Shown here piece by piece: positions 47,253 to 59,859 of a stretch of 64,000 bases of DNA. Under the pieces are notes generated by a model, which did no database searches, had not been told where the DNA came from, and was given only the letters and a program-made list of their open reading frames with translations. This DNA is from Albifimbria verrucaria (taxonomy: Eukaryota > Ascomycota > Sordariomycetes > Hypocreales > Stachybotryaceae), in assembly GCA_020081605.1 (NCBI GenBank), contig JAHREC010000013.1:310001-374000 (forward strand), given 5' to 3'. How positions within the stretch are numbered: the first letter of the stretch is position 1; every line of letters begins with the position of its first letter. The position numbers and the translations under genes are program-made.

Positions 47253-48477
47253 CCCCTCAATTTGCTCAATTTCTATACTATCTCACAAGATTCACATTAT
47301 TAGTCTATACTGCAAGCCGTAAATAATATAGCTATTAAACTTTGTCTAGTATCTGTAGACATGAAAATCTGTATCCTTGTGGCACAAAATACTCCTAATA
47401 TGACACATCTCTGGCTAAGGTGGTCAAGGAACCACGGTGGAAGGACCGTAGGGTGCCGTGCTGTTGCCCTAGCTATACCTCCAAACATTGATCTCAGTGC
47501 CAAGTGCTGATTTTTGGCTTAAATTCGATGTAAGACTGCACTAAAAAACGCACTTTGAGGTTGTGGTGTCTGCAGCATCGTAGATTCATTGTCCAGCAAC
47601 ATTATTCAAGCATTCATGAGCTGTCATGAGTGCTCAAATCACAACGATTGTCCGCACCTTGCGCTATGTCGGTAATATCACGCTTAGCAATGACAATTTT
47701 GTCACTTTGGGCATAGAAAACGGTCATTTCTTGAGAAAATATACGATGGCGATGATCTTAGACAAATTGAGGTACAATAAGATAATACTCTCCTTCGAAG
47801 GAAGAAATCTAGCCATTCTTGTTAGTCTAGGGTAGTTCAGGATATTGTGCGATTTAGTGCTGGTCCCTAGAGATGATACCGTTAAATACGAGTACTAATG
47901 ACATCATTAGTACGAGGGTTACTGGACCATTTTGATGTCATGATTCGCTACTAAATATCAAGTACATACTAATGCTATAATTTAAATGGTATTTCTTGCC
48001 CTTCCTGCTTTGCCTGCCCGCGTTCCCCAATATACCACTTGAAAGCGCCTAGTGAGATATAACATGCAATATTGAGCTTCTACGCTAAAATATCCACGGT
48101 ACTAACCATTAGGTTATAATTTATGAGGCAATCTGAAATAAGATACTCGTAAAATGCATTCTTCCATCTGACTGTTGCCGCAATAAGTCATCTGTTCGTC
48201 GCAAGCCGTAGGTGCCCCCACTGACTGCATTTGTAGTGCAAGTATCCTATTTATAACTGCCATTTAACTACATGCTGGGCAAAACCGTCTATTTACAGCC
48301 GAAAGCCTCTCAATAGCCGTTTAAGGATCGGACCTCACTTTTATAATTCAAGCATGATGCACAACCGTTTCGTAAAAAATAGACGTCATGGTATGTCTGT
48401 TAGATATATGCTACCAGAGTTCCTCTTCACCGCCCACGAATCTGTCTAGCTTTGCTCGAGGCAACTAAAACATGACA
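47253..48477. other. Intergenic, right flank of the element
   Basis: About 1.2 kb with only short frames; nothing recognised. Confidence 0.4.
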
Positions 48478-49688
48478 TCACGTATCCCAAGATTTACCTT
48501 TGAGATAGGTCAGCAGTCCTCGACTTGCTTTGCGGATCAAGTAGGGCTTCTCGCCAATACCGACGGCACGATGGCCCAAACGACTACCCAGTCCATCATA
48601 ATCGTTGGTTGCACTGTGGAAAACGCTACGGTTGTCCCAAAATGCTGACCCGCTGTTAGCCAATACACATTGCCAGGATTATGAGACGTACCGATATCAT
48701 TCTTGTTCACCCACTTGAACCGGACTTGGAGATCGTGGTTTTCTTCGATTCTCTTGTAGAATGACTTCAAGAGCTCATCGCTTTCACGTGCGCTAAGCTC
48801 ATTAATGCGTCGGGGAAGTTGCCAATGGCAAAGATGGACTTCCACCCCGTCACCGGGTTAGTTCGAACCACTGGGTGGCTAGCTATCAGCTCGGCACCAA
48901 TGTTGGCAGGATGTCCCTAGGCTCTTTATAAATCTGGTATTTATTAGGCTGAGCTGCTACAGCCTTGAGGAAGCCGTCTCCCGAAAACGTCGCTGTAAGG
49001 CCTTCGAAAAACTCTCGGTATGCGTCACTATATCGGTCATACAACTCGTAGCCTGAGGCCCAGAGGGTGTCGCCACCAGTCGGCGGTAGCTCAGTCAATC
49101 GAAGACTTGTATAGTCAGCTGGAAAGGGTTCGAATTGAATGTCGCTATGCCAAGATGCTGCACCATGCTTGCGGTCGTCTCGATCATGCTGTTGATGTTG
49201 CTGCCTGAGCACCTTGAATCCCTCAGAGGATATGATGCTGATTTCATTGTCGCTAACACCAAACTCATCTGTCCCATTGAGCAGGGGATGAATGTGGAGG
49301 GTTGAGTCCGAAGGTTTGCCAACCAGTTCTCCAAGTCTTTGGTTCAACGATTTGTGCAGGTCGTCTGTCAGATTGTCCTGGGCTCTAAAAAAACCACGCC
49401 TCTTTCCGAGACTTCACTAGCATTAGCATGTAAAAGACGGGAAATGTAAACTAATCTACTAACTCGTGATTGCAAGGTCTCGGATAAGCTCATCGGCATT
49501 CTTGGAGTTGATGATATCATCCACCAGGTTGACTTTGGGATATTCACGACCAATGACGGGGTGACCTCGACATATTCAAACGCGTTGAGAGCGCCAGAGA
49601 CTTTCAAGGGCTTTGGAAACTCTTGAGCATCTGACTTGATGCGCAACGCAGGCTGCGCGGTCGTGGTAGTAGTAGTAGTAGTGGACAT
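48478..49688 (-). CDS. TauD/TfdA-type Fe(II)/2-oxoglutarate dioxygenase
   Basis: ATG 49688 begins a run of eight threonines encoded by an ACT repeat. Then FEYVEVTP, SERGVVFFRAQDNL, the metal-binding HxD in AASWHSDIQFEPFPADYTS, TGGDTLWASGYELYDRYSD, and the distal part AFWDNRSVFHSATNDYD followed by HRAVGIGEKPYL (second His region and Arg for 2-oxoglutarate). Introns near 49425-49470 and 48655-48695. Frame breaks at 49558-49561 (G run), 49387-49393 (A7 run), about 48905 and 48812-48815 (G run). About 380 residues, typical of fungal sulfonate/alpha-ketoglutarate dioxygenases. It diverges from a Dal5-family transporter, suggesting uptake and oxidative breakdown of one substrate. Confidence 0.87.
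49666..49682. repeat. GTA/ACT triplet microsatellite coding poly-Thr
   Basis: Trinucleotide run at the extreme 5' end of the dioxygenase gene; encodes the N-terminal threonine tract. Confidence 0.7.
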
Positions 49689-50768
49689 ATTTTTCTAGGT
49701 CCAAAGAAACATATGGAACCGAATCATACTGGATACAACTCGCTGTAGCAAGAGTACCACGTTCTTAAATAACTCGAATCCAACCGCGCATCGAATGTGA
49801 CGGCGCATCAGGTCACCACCACCTGCTAGCACCCCGCCCCGACTTCCGATGTTCATGAGTTGAGCGACACAAGCTAGCACAAGCACACCATGCAGGGGTA
49901 ATTTTGCGACACCATGCAACGCAACAACGTGTGACTAGAAGCAATTGGATACAGCTGGGTTGAAGGGTACGTCTCGATCTTAGAAGTGTGCCAGATACGT
50001 CAATTCAGGTAAAGCCTTATCAAGGCATTGAATCTACCCTTTCCGACCAAGGTTATCTGAGTTATAAAATGTAGTCTGAAATATTCATCCCATCTATCAA
50101 CAGCAACAAATGCATGGAAAGTTCAACACATGCCGCGACATCACACTTGCTGCCTTTCGGGCTGTCGGTAACATGTCCAGGTTTCTCCATATGCTTATCC
50201 ATCATCAATCATCTGGGCCCACTTCCCCGGCGTGGCTCTACGCTCGCGCATCATGGCGTGCTGAAGCAAGCGTCTACCGTGAGCATGCTGGGCGTTTTAG
50301 CTTCGGCATAAACACCAATCCCGAGCTCTGAATTACCCCTTGCCGGCGATTGTGCATGGTGCTATTTCAATAGTTGATAACGTGCTTGTTATCGCAGGCA
50401 AATCCTTTGATGATAATTGGTTGTTGACTCCACGATGAACCCAAAGGTAGACCTTCCGATCACCGACTGGCCGATCGCCGAACCGAAACGATGCCGATAT
50501 TCCGTCATCCCAAGCTATTATTGTCAACGAATGCATTATCTACTGTATAATGCATGCTCGGCGCGCTATTTGCCCTTGTGAGCTGCGATCAATATCAATA
50601 AATTGAGGAATGTGCTAATTTTTCGCCACGAATACGCCATATGCTTTATGCAGGTTCCAAAAATGTAGTTGAAGTAGTAGGCAGTATGTGTTACAAAAGT
50701 TAAGGAGCCGCTCAGTTTTGTTTGACTGTCGAGCTACCTACTGTAGTTCAGCAGCCAACAACAGCACA
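49689..50768. other. Divergent intergenic region, dioxygenase and transporter
   Basis: About 1.1 kb between two divergent starts. Short frames at 50110-50331 overlap each other without domain-like content. No site recognised. Confidence 0.4.
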
Positions 50769-52891
50769 ATGCGACGAACCGACGACATCTTACCACCGGA
50801 TGCAGAGCGAGCATCTTCTACTGACTCAAACCCATTGAGTGCTGAGTCAGAGAAGAGCGCAGTTGTCTCAAATGCAATTGCACTGCCGCATGGGTCTGAT
50901 CTCGCCGAGCCAAGTGAGGGTAGAAGCTGGTGGCAACGGCGAAAGCCTCGAGACAAAAACGCTATCGCTACCCGACGTTCAGTATACGATGATGTGATCA
51001 TAGCATCCTTGTACCAGCCCCGTCCTGACTGGGAAAATATTCACCGCTTTGATCCATCCGCAAGATGGACTGTAGGCGAAGAGCTAAAGGTCGTCTGGAA
51101 GGTTGACTGGCGAATCTTATCATGGGCTTGTATCATGTTTATGGCATTGGAGCTAGACCGATCGAATATCTCTCAAGCAGTATCCGACAATTTCCTGGGA
51201 GACTTAGGAATGGACACCAACCGTAGGTGTCCCCATATATGATAGTGACTATACCGATCTCTATACTGATCTCTATTAGACATGAATATGGGCAACACTA
51301 TATTTAGGCTCACGTTTCTTTGTGCTGAACTTCCGTCTCAGCTAGTGAGCAAGTATTTGGGCCCTGATCGTTGGATCCCCATGCAGCTATGCCTTTGGAG
51401 TATTGTATCTGCTGTATGTACACGGGCCCTTCATTGCAGCTTTATCCGCTCACGTTTTTCAGGGCCAGTTCTTCCTCAGCGGAAAGTCATCTTTCTATGC
51501 CACTCGTGCCCTTTTGGCTATCTTTGTAAGTTCATACGCAGATTGCCGTGGTTCAAAGCGAAATTCAGTGGCTAATGTAATTTAGCAAGGAGGGTTTATT
51601 CCTGATGTAAGCATATGAGCCATGAAAAAGATTCTCCAGCAACTTATCTAACTTGGGTTTCTCCTGATCAATTAGGTCATATTATATCTCAGCTACTTTT
51701 ACACTGCTACCGAGTTGTCAGTGCGACTCGCCATTTTCTGGGTTGCTTATTCTGCAGCAGACATAATTGGCGGCTTCCTAGGTGCCGGCCTCCTCCAACT
51801 GAGAGGTCTGCACGGATACGCGGGCTGGAGATGGCTCTTTTTGATCGAGGTTCGTGTATACTCAGCTTGCCTTTGGGTGTTCACTTGTTGACATCTTTCC
51901 CAGGGTTTAATGACACTTCTTGTTGGTGTCTTTGCTTGGCTGTTGATGCCTGCTGGGCCGACACAAACAGCAGGAGTCTTACGTGGCAAGCAAGGTTGGT
52001 TTAACTCACGGTTAGTCGAATCATTTTAAAGTCTCTATTCGACACCAACTAATCGAATCTAGTGAGGAAACAATAATGGTCAATCGAGTGATACGAGACG
52101 ACCCTAGCAAGGGGATATGCATAACAGACAACCAATCACACCAAAATTACTCTGGGCCTCTTTGAAAGACTACGACATGTGGCCATTGTATGTGATTGGA
52201 CTAGCATTTCAAATCCCAGTGGTTCCACCATCACAATATTTCACGATCAACCTTCGGAGGTTAGGGTTCAACGTCATTATCACGAATCTGCTTACAATTC
52301 CACCCGCTTTCGTCAGCGCGTGTCTTCTACTCCTCATAACATACCTTTCTGAGAAGTGGAATGAAAGATCCCTGACAGCATCAATTGTACAGTTCTGGAA
52401 GCTGGCATTCTTGATTGTACTCTACCTTGTAGATATCAGCAAGATCAATCAATGGTTGGCTTACGCCGTTCTCGCCTTGCTTCTTAGTAGTCCGTCAGGT
52501 AAGGCGACTTTGCATACAAAACATGAATCATTAACTTACGTCTCTAGCTCACGCCATTCAAGTTAGTTGGAACTCACGTAATTCCAATGCAGTTCGTCTA
52601 CGAACAGTGTCTGCGGCCATGTACAATATGTCAGTTCAAGCAAGCACAGTTATTGCGGCCAATGTCTATCAGAAAGACGATGCTCCACGATACGTCAACG
52701 GTAATAGAAATCTTATCGCCTGCGCATGCATGAACATCTGCCTTTATGTACTCACCAAGTTATACTATGTATGGAGGAACAAGGCCCGTGACAGGGTGTG
52801 GGATGCTATGAGCTCAGAGCAGAAAAAGGACTACCTTGAACATACCAAGGATGAAGGCAATAAGAGGCTTGATTTTCGTTTCGCGCATTAA
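50769..52891 (+). CDS. MFS transporter, anion:cation symporter (Dal5/allantoate-permease-like) family
   Basis: ATG 50769 opens a long polar N-terminus ending [17 protein letters not shown] and [20 protein letters not shown]. The first helix region [21 protein letters not shown] carries the DRxN pattern of the Dal5 family. More helices: [89 protein letters not shown]-terminus [19 protein letters not shown] at 52891. Five or so introns; one base likely missing in the G run 52111-52114. Family imports organic anions such as allantoate, pantothenate or sulfonates. Paired with the TauD-type dioxygenase. Confidence 0.87.
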
Positions 52892-54136
52892 GCCGTCACT
52901 TGGATTTAAGTTATTTGACCGCTTTCCTAGGTGACAGGAATAAAAGACTTCAAAGATTCATAGATTAATCTATTATATCATATTTGTGATAGAAAGCAGG
53001 ATAATTGCGTCTATCACATCAACGCATTTACATATGCCTGAAAGTTCTTATTCAACCAGTTCCTTAACTCCATCTCCATCAGCGAGTCAAAGCCACAGTG
53101 AGACAGTTACTCCATCTCATCTGATACAATAGACAATGATCAAATGAACTTTGTCGTTGTTACATAACTGCTTATCACAACAGTCACTAACCCTTAGTCT
53201 TAGTAATCCATCTAGCTGGTGGAGGCTCCGGGTGGTCAAGCTTTACAGGCACGATGACTGAGGTATTATTGGACTGCTGCATCTTTGGCGCCTTCCGGCG
53301 CTCAAGGAGATAAAAGCAGAAACTAATCTTGTATCAACGATACAAGCCAATCTGCCACAAGTCAGCAGCGCAGTATTTGCCACATCGACATTTCGTTTTC
53401 CATAAGGGGTTGGGAAATCTGCGTAGAACCGAAGTAGGGATTGTCCAGGTAGCACCGAAATATCACGTGTCAGAGAGGGCTTGCTTGGATTCTGCACTTT
53501 TGATCCATCATTAAGTATCTGTTGCCTCGCAGAATCCAAAAATGGTTACCCAGAACCCCTCATTGAACCCAGATTGGTTGCTTTGCAGTACTTTTGTTCA
53601 CAAGCATATGTATAGCCATGGTTTCTGAATCATGAGGATGATGTGCGAGCTCCATTGGACGCTTCTGTGCTATCCAATGCGCCCAAAAACACTGCATAAT
53701 GCAGTCTGCACGCATGCCAATGCTGCCCGCTCATCTAGAAATAACAGGTTGGTGTGGTAAAACCATTCTTGGCAGTAAGACTCCACGCTTCACAGGGGTG
53801 GCCGATACTTTGTAGCTACCAGATGGCCCCATGCAGTCCTTGTGTGACATTGCTGGGAGCTTGCCTTGGCAGCGCTTCGAGAATCAAACCAACGGTTGGT
53901 CAGCAATAAGCTGGGTTACATGATTACAACATTTTTGAGGTGGGAACTGAAGCCCAGCCAACAATTCATGATTTCCCCGCGTTCCTGTGAGAAGGAGTCA
54001 TTTTCCATAAAATTATTGCAACGTAGTGTACTTCTACCATATCTACGACTTGGTCCTCGCATCCAAGATCTGAAATTATTTGCAATTTATTTCTATGTTC
54101 CACTCCCTGTCTTTATCCTGTTTAGACTTAAACAAA
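52892..54136. other. Intergenic
   Basis: About 1.2 kb with no convincing gene; a frame at 53243-53539 lacks any family resemblance. Confidence 0.4.
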
Positions 54137-56533
54137 ATGAATTCCAGAGACAATAGTACCATTAAGGGGTCGCTGAGCAATACTCACTGGGAGATGCTAT
54201 TGGCCATCCTCGATACTGTGGTTCCCGCCATAGTTGTAAAAGGGCACGTGTTAGACCATGAGGTTCAAAGTCGCCTGGTTATAACTTTGGATGAATTTGA
54301 ACAGTCTTATGAAGCCTTAACTAGAACGGTGGACAGGCCTCCGAGTCGGGATATCTTTCGTGCTTATTTGGCCAATAGAGCATCGGATAACCACGATTTT
54401 GTGAAAAGTGTGAATACTTCAATTGCCAGATTGTCTCCAAAAGCGAGAGGTCAGCTGGAATTCATATTGAGTATGATGAAGTATGTCTTTTCATCTTTAT
54501 TGGGACAGCAGTAGCGCTAACCGTTATTATTAAATAGGTGGCGCCTCAGGGCCCTTCTCAGCTCAGGTTTACTGACTCCTTTCATTGAACAACCAGCTTG
54601 CAGGAGAGAAGAGATTCTGCAATCATGGCATAAGTCATGGTTCTTCCTCTGGCCAGTGCTGGGGAAAGTATTTACATTAATAGCCAAAGTTAGCTGGGCC
54701 CAATCTGACCCTTTGCTGGAGCAGATCTGCCAGTACAAAACCTCTTGGGCGAATCCTCATGTGAATCCCGGTCATGCATTTTCTTTCGATTTCATGCAGT
54801 TTGAGCCTGCATCTGAAGCTGCCATTGTGGAGACCGATGTTGTCATTGTCGGTTCTGGTTGTGGTGGTGCCGTCTCCGCAAAAGTGTTGGCAGAAACAGG
54901 CCATCGGGTCCTTGTCGTTGACAGAGGCTACTACTTCAAGCCCAGCGACTTGCCAATATCCGCTGAGAATGCTCATTACATGATGCAAGGCGGCGGAGGC
55001 ATGACGACTGCGGATGGTGCAACTGTCCTTGTTGCAGGGGGTCTGGGGTGGAGGAGGCACGGTGAATTATGGCATGAGTCTTCAGACACCGGACCTTGTT
55101 CGACAAGAATGGGCAAATGAAGGCTTGACGGAGTTTATTGATTCAAGTTTTCAAGAATCACTAGACCGCGTATGCTCTTTTATGGGGGTTAGCGATGCCT
55201 ACATTGAGCATAATCGCTCTAATAGAATTCTTTTAGAAGGGTCAGAAAAGCTTGGATTCGAGACAAAGGTATGTCTTCAGAATTCAGGCAATGCTTCACA
55301 TAACTGCGGTTGCAGTTGTGCGTTTGGATGCATAGAAAACCGAAAGCAGGGACCAGCGGTGTCCTGGTTACCAGCAGCAGCTCAATCCGGTGCGAAGTTT
55401 ATCGAGGGCTTTGAGGTATCGAATATTCTATTCAAAGAAATTGAAAATGGTAAGAAAGCAGTAGGCATTGAAGGCATATGGACTTCCCGCGATGATTCCG
55501 GAAACGTCATATCAGAGGAACCGAGAATCCAACGGATGGTTCGAATAATGGCAAAAAAGTCATTGTCGCTGGAGGAGCTTTGAACACTCCTGTGCTGCTT
55601 CTTAAGAGTGGTCTCACAGTAAGGCTCAGCAGCAGCATTCAAAGAATATTAATAACCTCAAATAGAATCCTATGATTGGCAAAAATCTCAGACTTCATCC
55701 TGGTTGTTGCTTTACCGCCGTCTTCCCAGATGAGGTGCGCGGATGGGAGGGTTTGTTACACAGTTCCGCTGGATGTCATGAACTAATAAGATTCTCTAGG
55801 TGAAATTGGCACATCAATTGTTACTGAGTATGAGAACATTGACGGAAAAGGCCATGGCGTGAAGGTTTTAGGCATGGCCATGTTTGTAGGTGGTTGGCTT
55901 GTTATGACTTTTGACATGAGAAAGCTAATAGTCCCGTCTTAGCCATTTCTATCCTTATCTCAGGTCCCGTGGCAGAACGGGTTGCAGTTCAAGGTTGATG
56001 CACTCAAATTTCCTCATATGGTGTCCTATATTGCTATGGTTCGTGATCGAGACACTGGAAGCGTCTCAATCGAACCATCAGATGGCAGTCCACTGATTAA
56101 TTACACGCCCTCGAAGTTTGATCGAAAGAACATTGCTATAGGCTTAGCTGCCGTTTCCAAGCTCTGCTATCTTCAAGGAGCAACAGAGTTGGCTCCTTTT
56201 GTCCCTGGAGTTCTGCCCTTCAAATCCCAGATTGTAGCTTCTGAGCGAACCTTAGCGGATCCAGCGTTCAATGAGTGGCTGTCCCAACTACAGTCAACTG
56301 AACTGAATCCCACTACATCAGTATTTAATACCGCTCATCAAATGGCTTCATGTCGTATGAGTATTTCGCCTCAAACTGGCGTCGTGGATAAAAATGGTAA
56401 AGTTTGGGGCATAGATAATCTTTACATCTCAGATACCAGTGTTTTTCCTTCAGCAAGCGGTACCAACCCCATGATTACCGTAATGGCAATTGCCGATCGT
56501 ATAGCACATGGAATAGCATCGGGTTTAAGTTGA
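54137..56533 (+). CDS. Long-chain fatty alcohol oxidase (GMC family)
   Basis: ATG 54137 (MNSRDNSTIKGSLSNTHWEM). An N-terminal helical region (WEMLLAILDTVVPAIVV) typical of fatty alcohol oxidases precedes the FAD loop TDVVIVGSGCGGAVSAKVLAE. Then LVVDRGYYF, GGGGTVNYGMSLQTP, VIVAGGALNTPVLLLKSGL, GKNLRLHPGC, and the active-site end NTAHQMASCRM followed by SGTNPMITVMAIADR. Introns include 55618-55664 and one near 55752-55799. Frame breaks at 55037-55041 (G run) and 55553-55558 (A run). About 690-700 residues, right for the family. It converts long-chain alcohols to aldehydes with H2O2 release, probably peroxisomal; supports alkane or wax use. Confidence 0.9.
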
Positions 56534-57100
56534 ATCACTCAATTCATTGACTAGGTTTCCCTCAACTCCACAGCAAAAGTTGGCAGCATCTCAAGTCGTG
56601 TAAATCTGAATGTCGATTGCTCAGCAATGGTTTGACAAATGGCGAGGACCCATCAGGTGTTCTGTGAAGAACGTTCCAATAATTTTGGTATTATCCAACG
56701 TATATACTACTCAAATTATCAAACGAGAGAACATAATATCATGTTGACCATGTTGCTTGTGTTAGTAAATCATGATAAATATAGCTATCTAACATCTTCA
56801 GAAAGACCGAAGCCCATATAGCTTCATTTATTCCGCTCCTGCAAGTCTTGCTTAGCGTTTCGTCTACTGGAAACAGCCTCGATACTGAAATATGCTGGTA
56901 ATCTAATTGGCACAATCATTATTAATGCATAAGACTGGAAGTGTATTAGGTACTCCAAACAAATTATTGATTGATCCTCTAACATCTAGGGCTGCGACAT
57001 GTGGTAATAAGAAATGGTTGCTGATCTAATAAAAACCCCAAAGCCGTTGATCTGAAAAATTCTTTGCACGTCAGGAACGCTAGAAAGTATTGATAAAAAT
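56534..57100. other. Intergenic between converging genes
   Basis: Alcohol oxidase and alternative oxidase 3' regions; nothing else recognised. Confidence 0.4.
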
Positions 57101-58292
57101 CTATATAATATCCTTGCGCTCATAGCCAGCGGGGTGGTTGGCAGGCTTTGGAATCTCTCCATTCTTGAACTCGGAGACGAATGGATTAGGATCTTCCTTC
57201 TGATCGAGATTGCCCAACGTATGATTAACACCTCGATGAACAGCCTCATCAGCACGAATGTAAAGGATGAGGTCTCTCATGTTTCTGTGCCCAGCAGGCA
57301 TCTCAAAGTACTATGAGATTCATAGTTAGTACATTGTCACCTTTCACCAACATGTTTGTTACATTATCACTCACCTGACTGGCGATCTCTGGGATCTGGA
57401 AAGAGGGGTTGGACCACCTGGGAAGATGACCATCCTCGATTTCCTTGATACATCGAGTATACGTATGAACAGCTTCTTCCTCCAGATACCCCACAAACCG
57501 GTGAACGATCTTCGGAGAGAGAAGATATGCAATGAAAAGGCCATTAAAGAAAACTCCCTGAGCGCCGATTATCATTATTTTCATGAACCAACCGGGCTCG
57601 GACATCTTCATGAAGATTAACAAATGCATTCGTTCATTGTAACTTTCCTCTAGGAGAGTTTCGATCCAGCCGTTATCCCGTTTCAACCGGCGAAGGCTGC
57701 CAAGGTGGCGGAGCATCCCAGCAACCATTCCAGGAACGCCCGCGATGCTTTCGAGAAATATGAAGCGGATCAACTATTGTCTCCCATTAGCCATTGTCGA
57801 GTGGTCTATTACTGACTAAGAAGTGATTCCATCACATACCCATTGCGCTTCAGTCAACGGTTTTTTCGCCACGACAGCTGTGGTTGGGTTATTCTTGTCT
57901 ACCTGCTGGTTCTTGTCCATGCCTGTGGCCTTATCCATACAGTATCTGGCAAGACGTACGAGCCTCCATGCTGCCCTATCACCCACTGTGCGAGGTTCCC
58001 GATGACCAGGGGTTACAGCGACCATCTCCTCGTAAGTGTAAGCATGATGTGGCCAAGCAGGCTTGGTAGCCTTGATATGAGGGGTGTCTTTAGCTGGAAA
58101 AATGTCGCGAAGCTGGCGAGCCGGAGTCGATGAGAATGAAGATCTTGGCTGAGACTGTGGCGCACCATACTCTAACCTGTGGCGAAAAGCAAATGACGTG
58201 TTGGCAAATACCAGTGTTGTTGGAGAGATGCCATATGTCGCACCCTTGCATGCAAGGCCAGCCCGCCTACTCGTAGTGACGTAGGATCTCAT
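57101..58292 (-). CDS. aox1: Mitochondrial alternative oxidase, intact
   Basis: ATG 58292 ([17 protein letters not shown]) begins a basic, Ser-rich mitochondrial presequence. The di-iron carboxylate motifs are present: [34 protein letters not shown] and [12 protein letters not shown]. Two introns (about 57774-57840 after TEAQW, and about 57315-57377 before [10 protein letters not shown]); no frame break required. The frame stays open upstream to 58538, but that extension looks like promoter. The enzyme oxidises ubiquinol directly with O2 in the inner membrane, bypassing complexes III and IV. It diverges from the D-lactate dehydrogenase gene across about 1.6 kb. Gene symbol is the usual one for this family, given by similarity. 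Confidence 0.93.
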
Positions 58293-59859
58293 TACCGTAG
58301 AGAACGTAGAAGTAGCACCAAATGAAGAACTAATGGACCACCCAAGGCCTACGGAGTATATCAGAATCCCAGGATATGAGTCCAGCAAGTCACGTTCAAG
58401 TACTACGAGCAAGGTGCAAATAGCTTGTATATTTATCAAGTCGAGGAACCCCGCGACCGAAAGTCGAGAGCACTCCTGGAAAGAAACATCGTACGACTCT
58501 GCTCCGTCTGTTGCATTTTCAAGGGTAGGCTGGAACAATATTCTCCTAGCGTGTTAAGGATTGGAGGATGGAGTTTTGATTCATACAGCCAGCTTACTTA
58601 CACCAGTTTACTTACATAGCAGGCACAGTTTCAAACCTCTGTATTGGCGCTAATGAAGCTGCGCAGTTTCGGCGAGGCTACCAAGTTTGATATAGCCCCT
58701 TCGCGAAAGCAACATGGTATCGTACGATGATGATAACTAATCTTAACTTATAATACAAATAAGAGTAAGTGTAAGAAGCAACCATGTTGGACCTGCAGCA
58801 ATCAGCAATTACAGAGAAACCATCCTTCCAGGGCCTATCTGGGCAAGATACAATTTACGAATAGCTTTGTAATAAAGGAATCAACAGGGGCAAGTCACAC
58901 TCGTGTTGAGTAATATAAGCACGACCCGCTCCAACATTGTATGGGCCATCTGTTCAGGCGTATCCGCAACGGCTGGGAATGCTCCTACGAAAACGGATAA
59001 AGGCCACTTTCCACAAGGTATCGGGGATTCCGGAAACCTTCTGAGATAATCACAAATATTTGCCTGGGTTACTGATAAAGGTGACAATTAGCACAAATCA
59101 ATGTTTTAACTTAAAGTGTGAATCATGTCTCGTAGCGTGAACCAATGCCGGTTTTCCGGTATCACTATGGTCAGCTCGTATAGAGTGGGGCAAGGGAAGG
59201 ACACCCAGAGAGGCCCAGACTTTAGACAAGGGAGGGTGCCAGAGGAAACGGACGGCATGCACCACTCTGATCGGGTGGTCAACAACTCAATTGCCTAAGA
59301 TGTTGTAACCATGCATCCCTCGGCAAAAACATTAACCTCTTTAAGCGCAATTGAGGTTAACCCAGGCCAAGGGTTGCAAAGCTAATCTTGTTGGCAAGGA
59401 GTTACAGAAGAAGTGGGACAGCAGCTAGCTGGCTTTGAGTCGAATGCTTACAGTTAACTCGCCGCTCTTACCAAATTTGGGTTATGTCGATGGATGTTCC
59501 GTTAAGCGTTTAACCATGCTTGGTCCAGCAACATCCATGGACAGGGTTGCCTGCAGTGATCGCCAGCATGGGGTAGTATTAGGCTTGTTTTCAATCAAAG
59601 TCATGGTAATTAATCCATATCAATTGTTCGTCAGTGTGCAGCTTGACACTTGTGAGCAGGAGGAAACGTTCGCTAGCAGCACTGATATGCAAGACGAACA
59701 ACAGGGCGGCAGATCGCTTGAGGGCTGCCGATCTTTTGATCTATCGACGTCTTTAAAGACGCACTTTCAAGTGCTAATCTTGCCAAGAGTTCTTTGCTTA
59801 CATTCACTTGCAAGCACACATCATCCAGTTCTGCTTACTGTATTCCAGGCGCTGCGAAC
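58293..59859. promoter_or_regulatory. Long divergent intergenic region, alternative oxidase and D-lactate dehydrogenase
   Basis: About 1.57 kb between starts at 58292 and 59860. A frame at 59435-59995 runs into the dehydrogenase start but has no domain content. Otherwise no gene seen; likely holds both promoters. Confidence 0.45.

Noticed and set aside
58293..58538. N-terminal extension of the alternative oxidase frame
   Set aside because: The mitochondrial presequence begins at 58292; the upstream stretch is not like any alternative oxidase.
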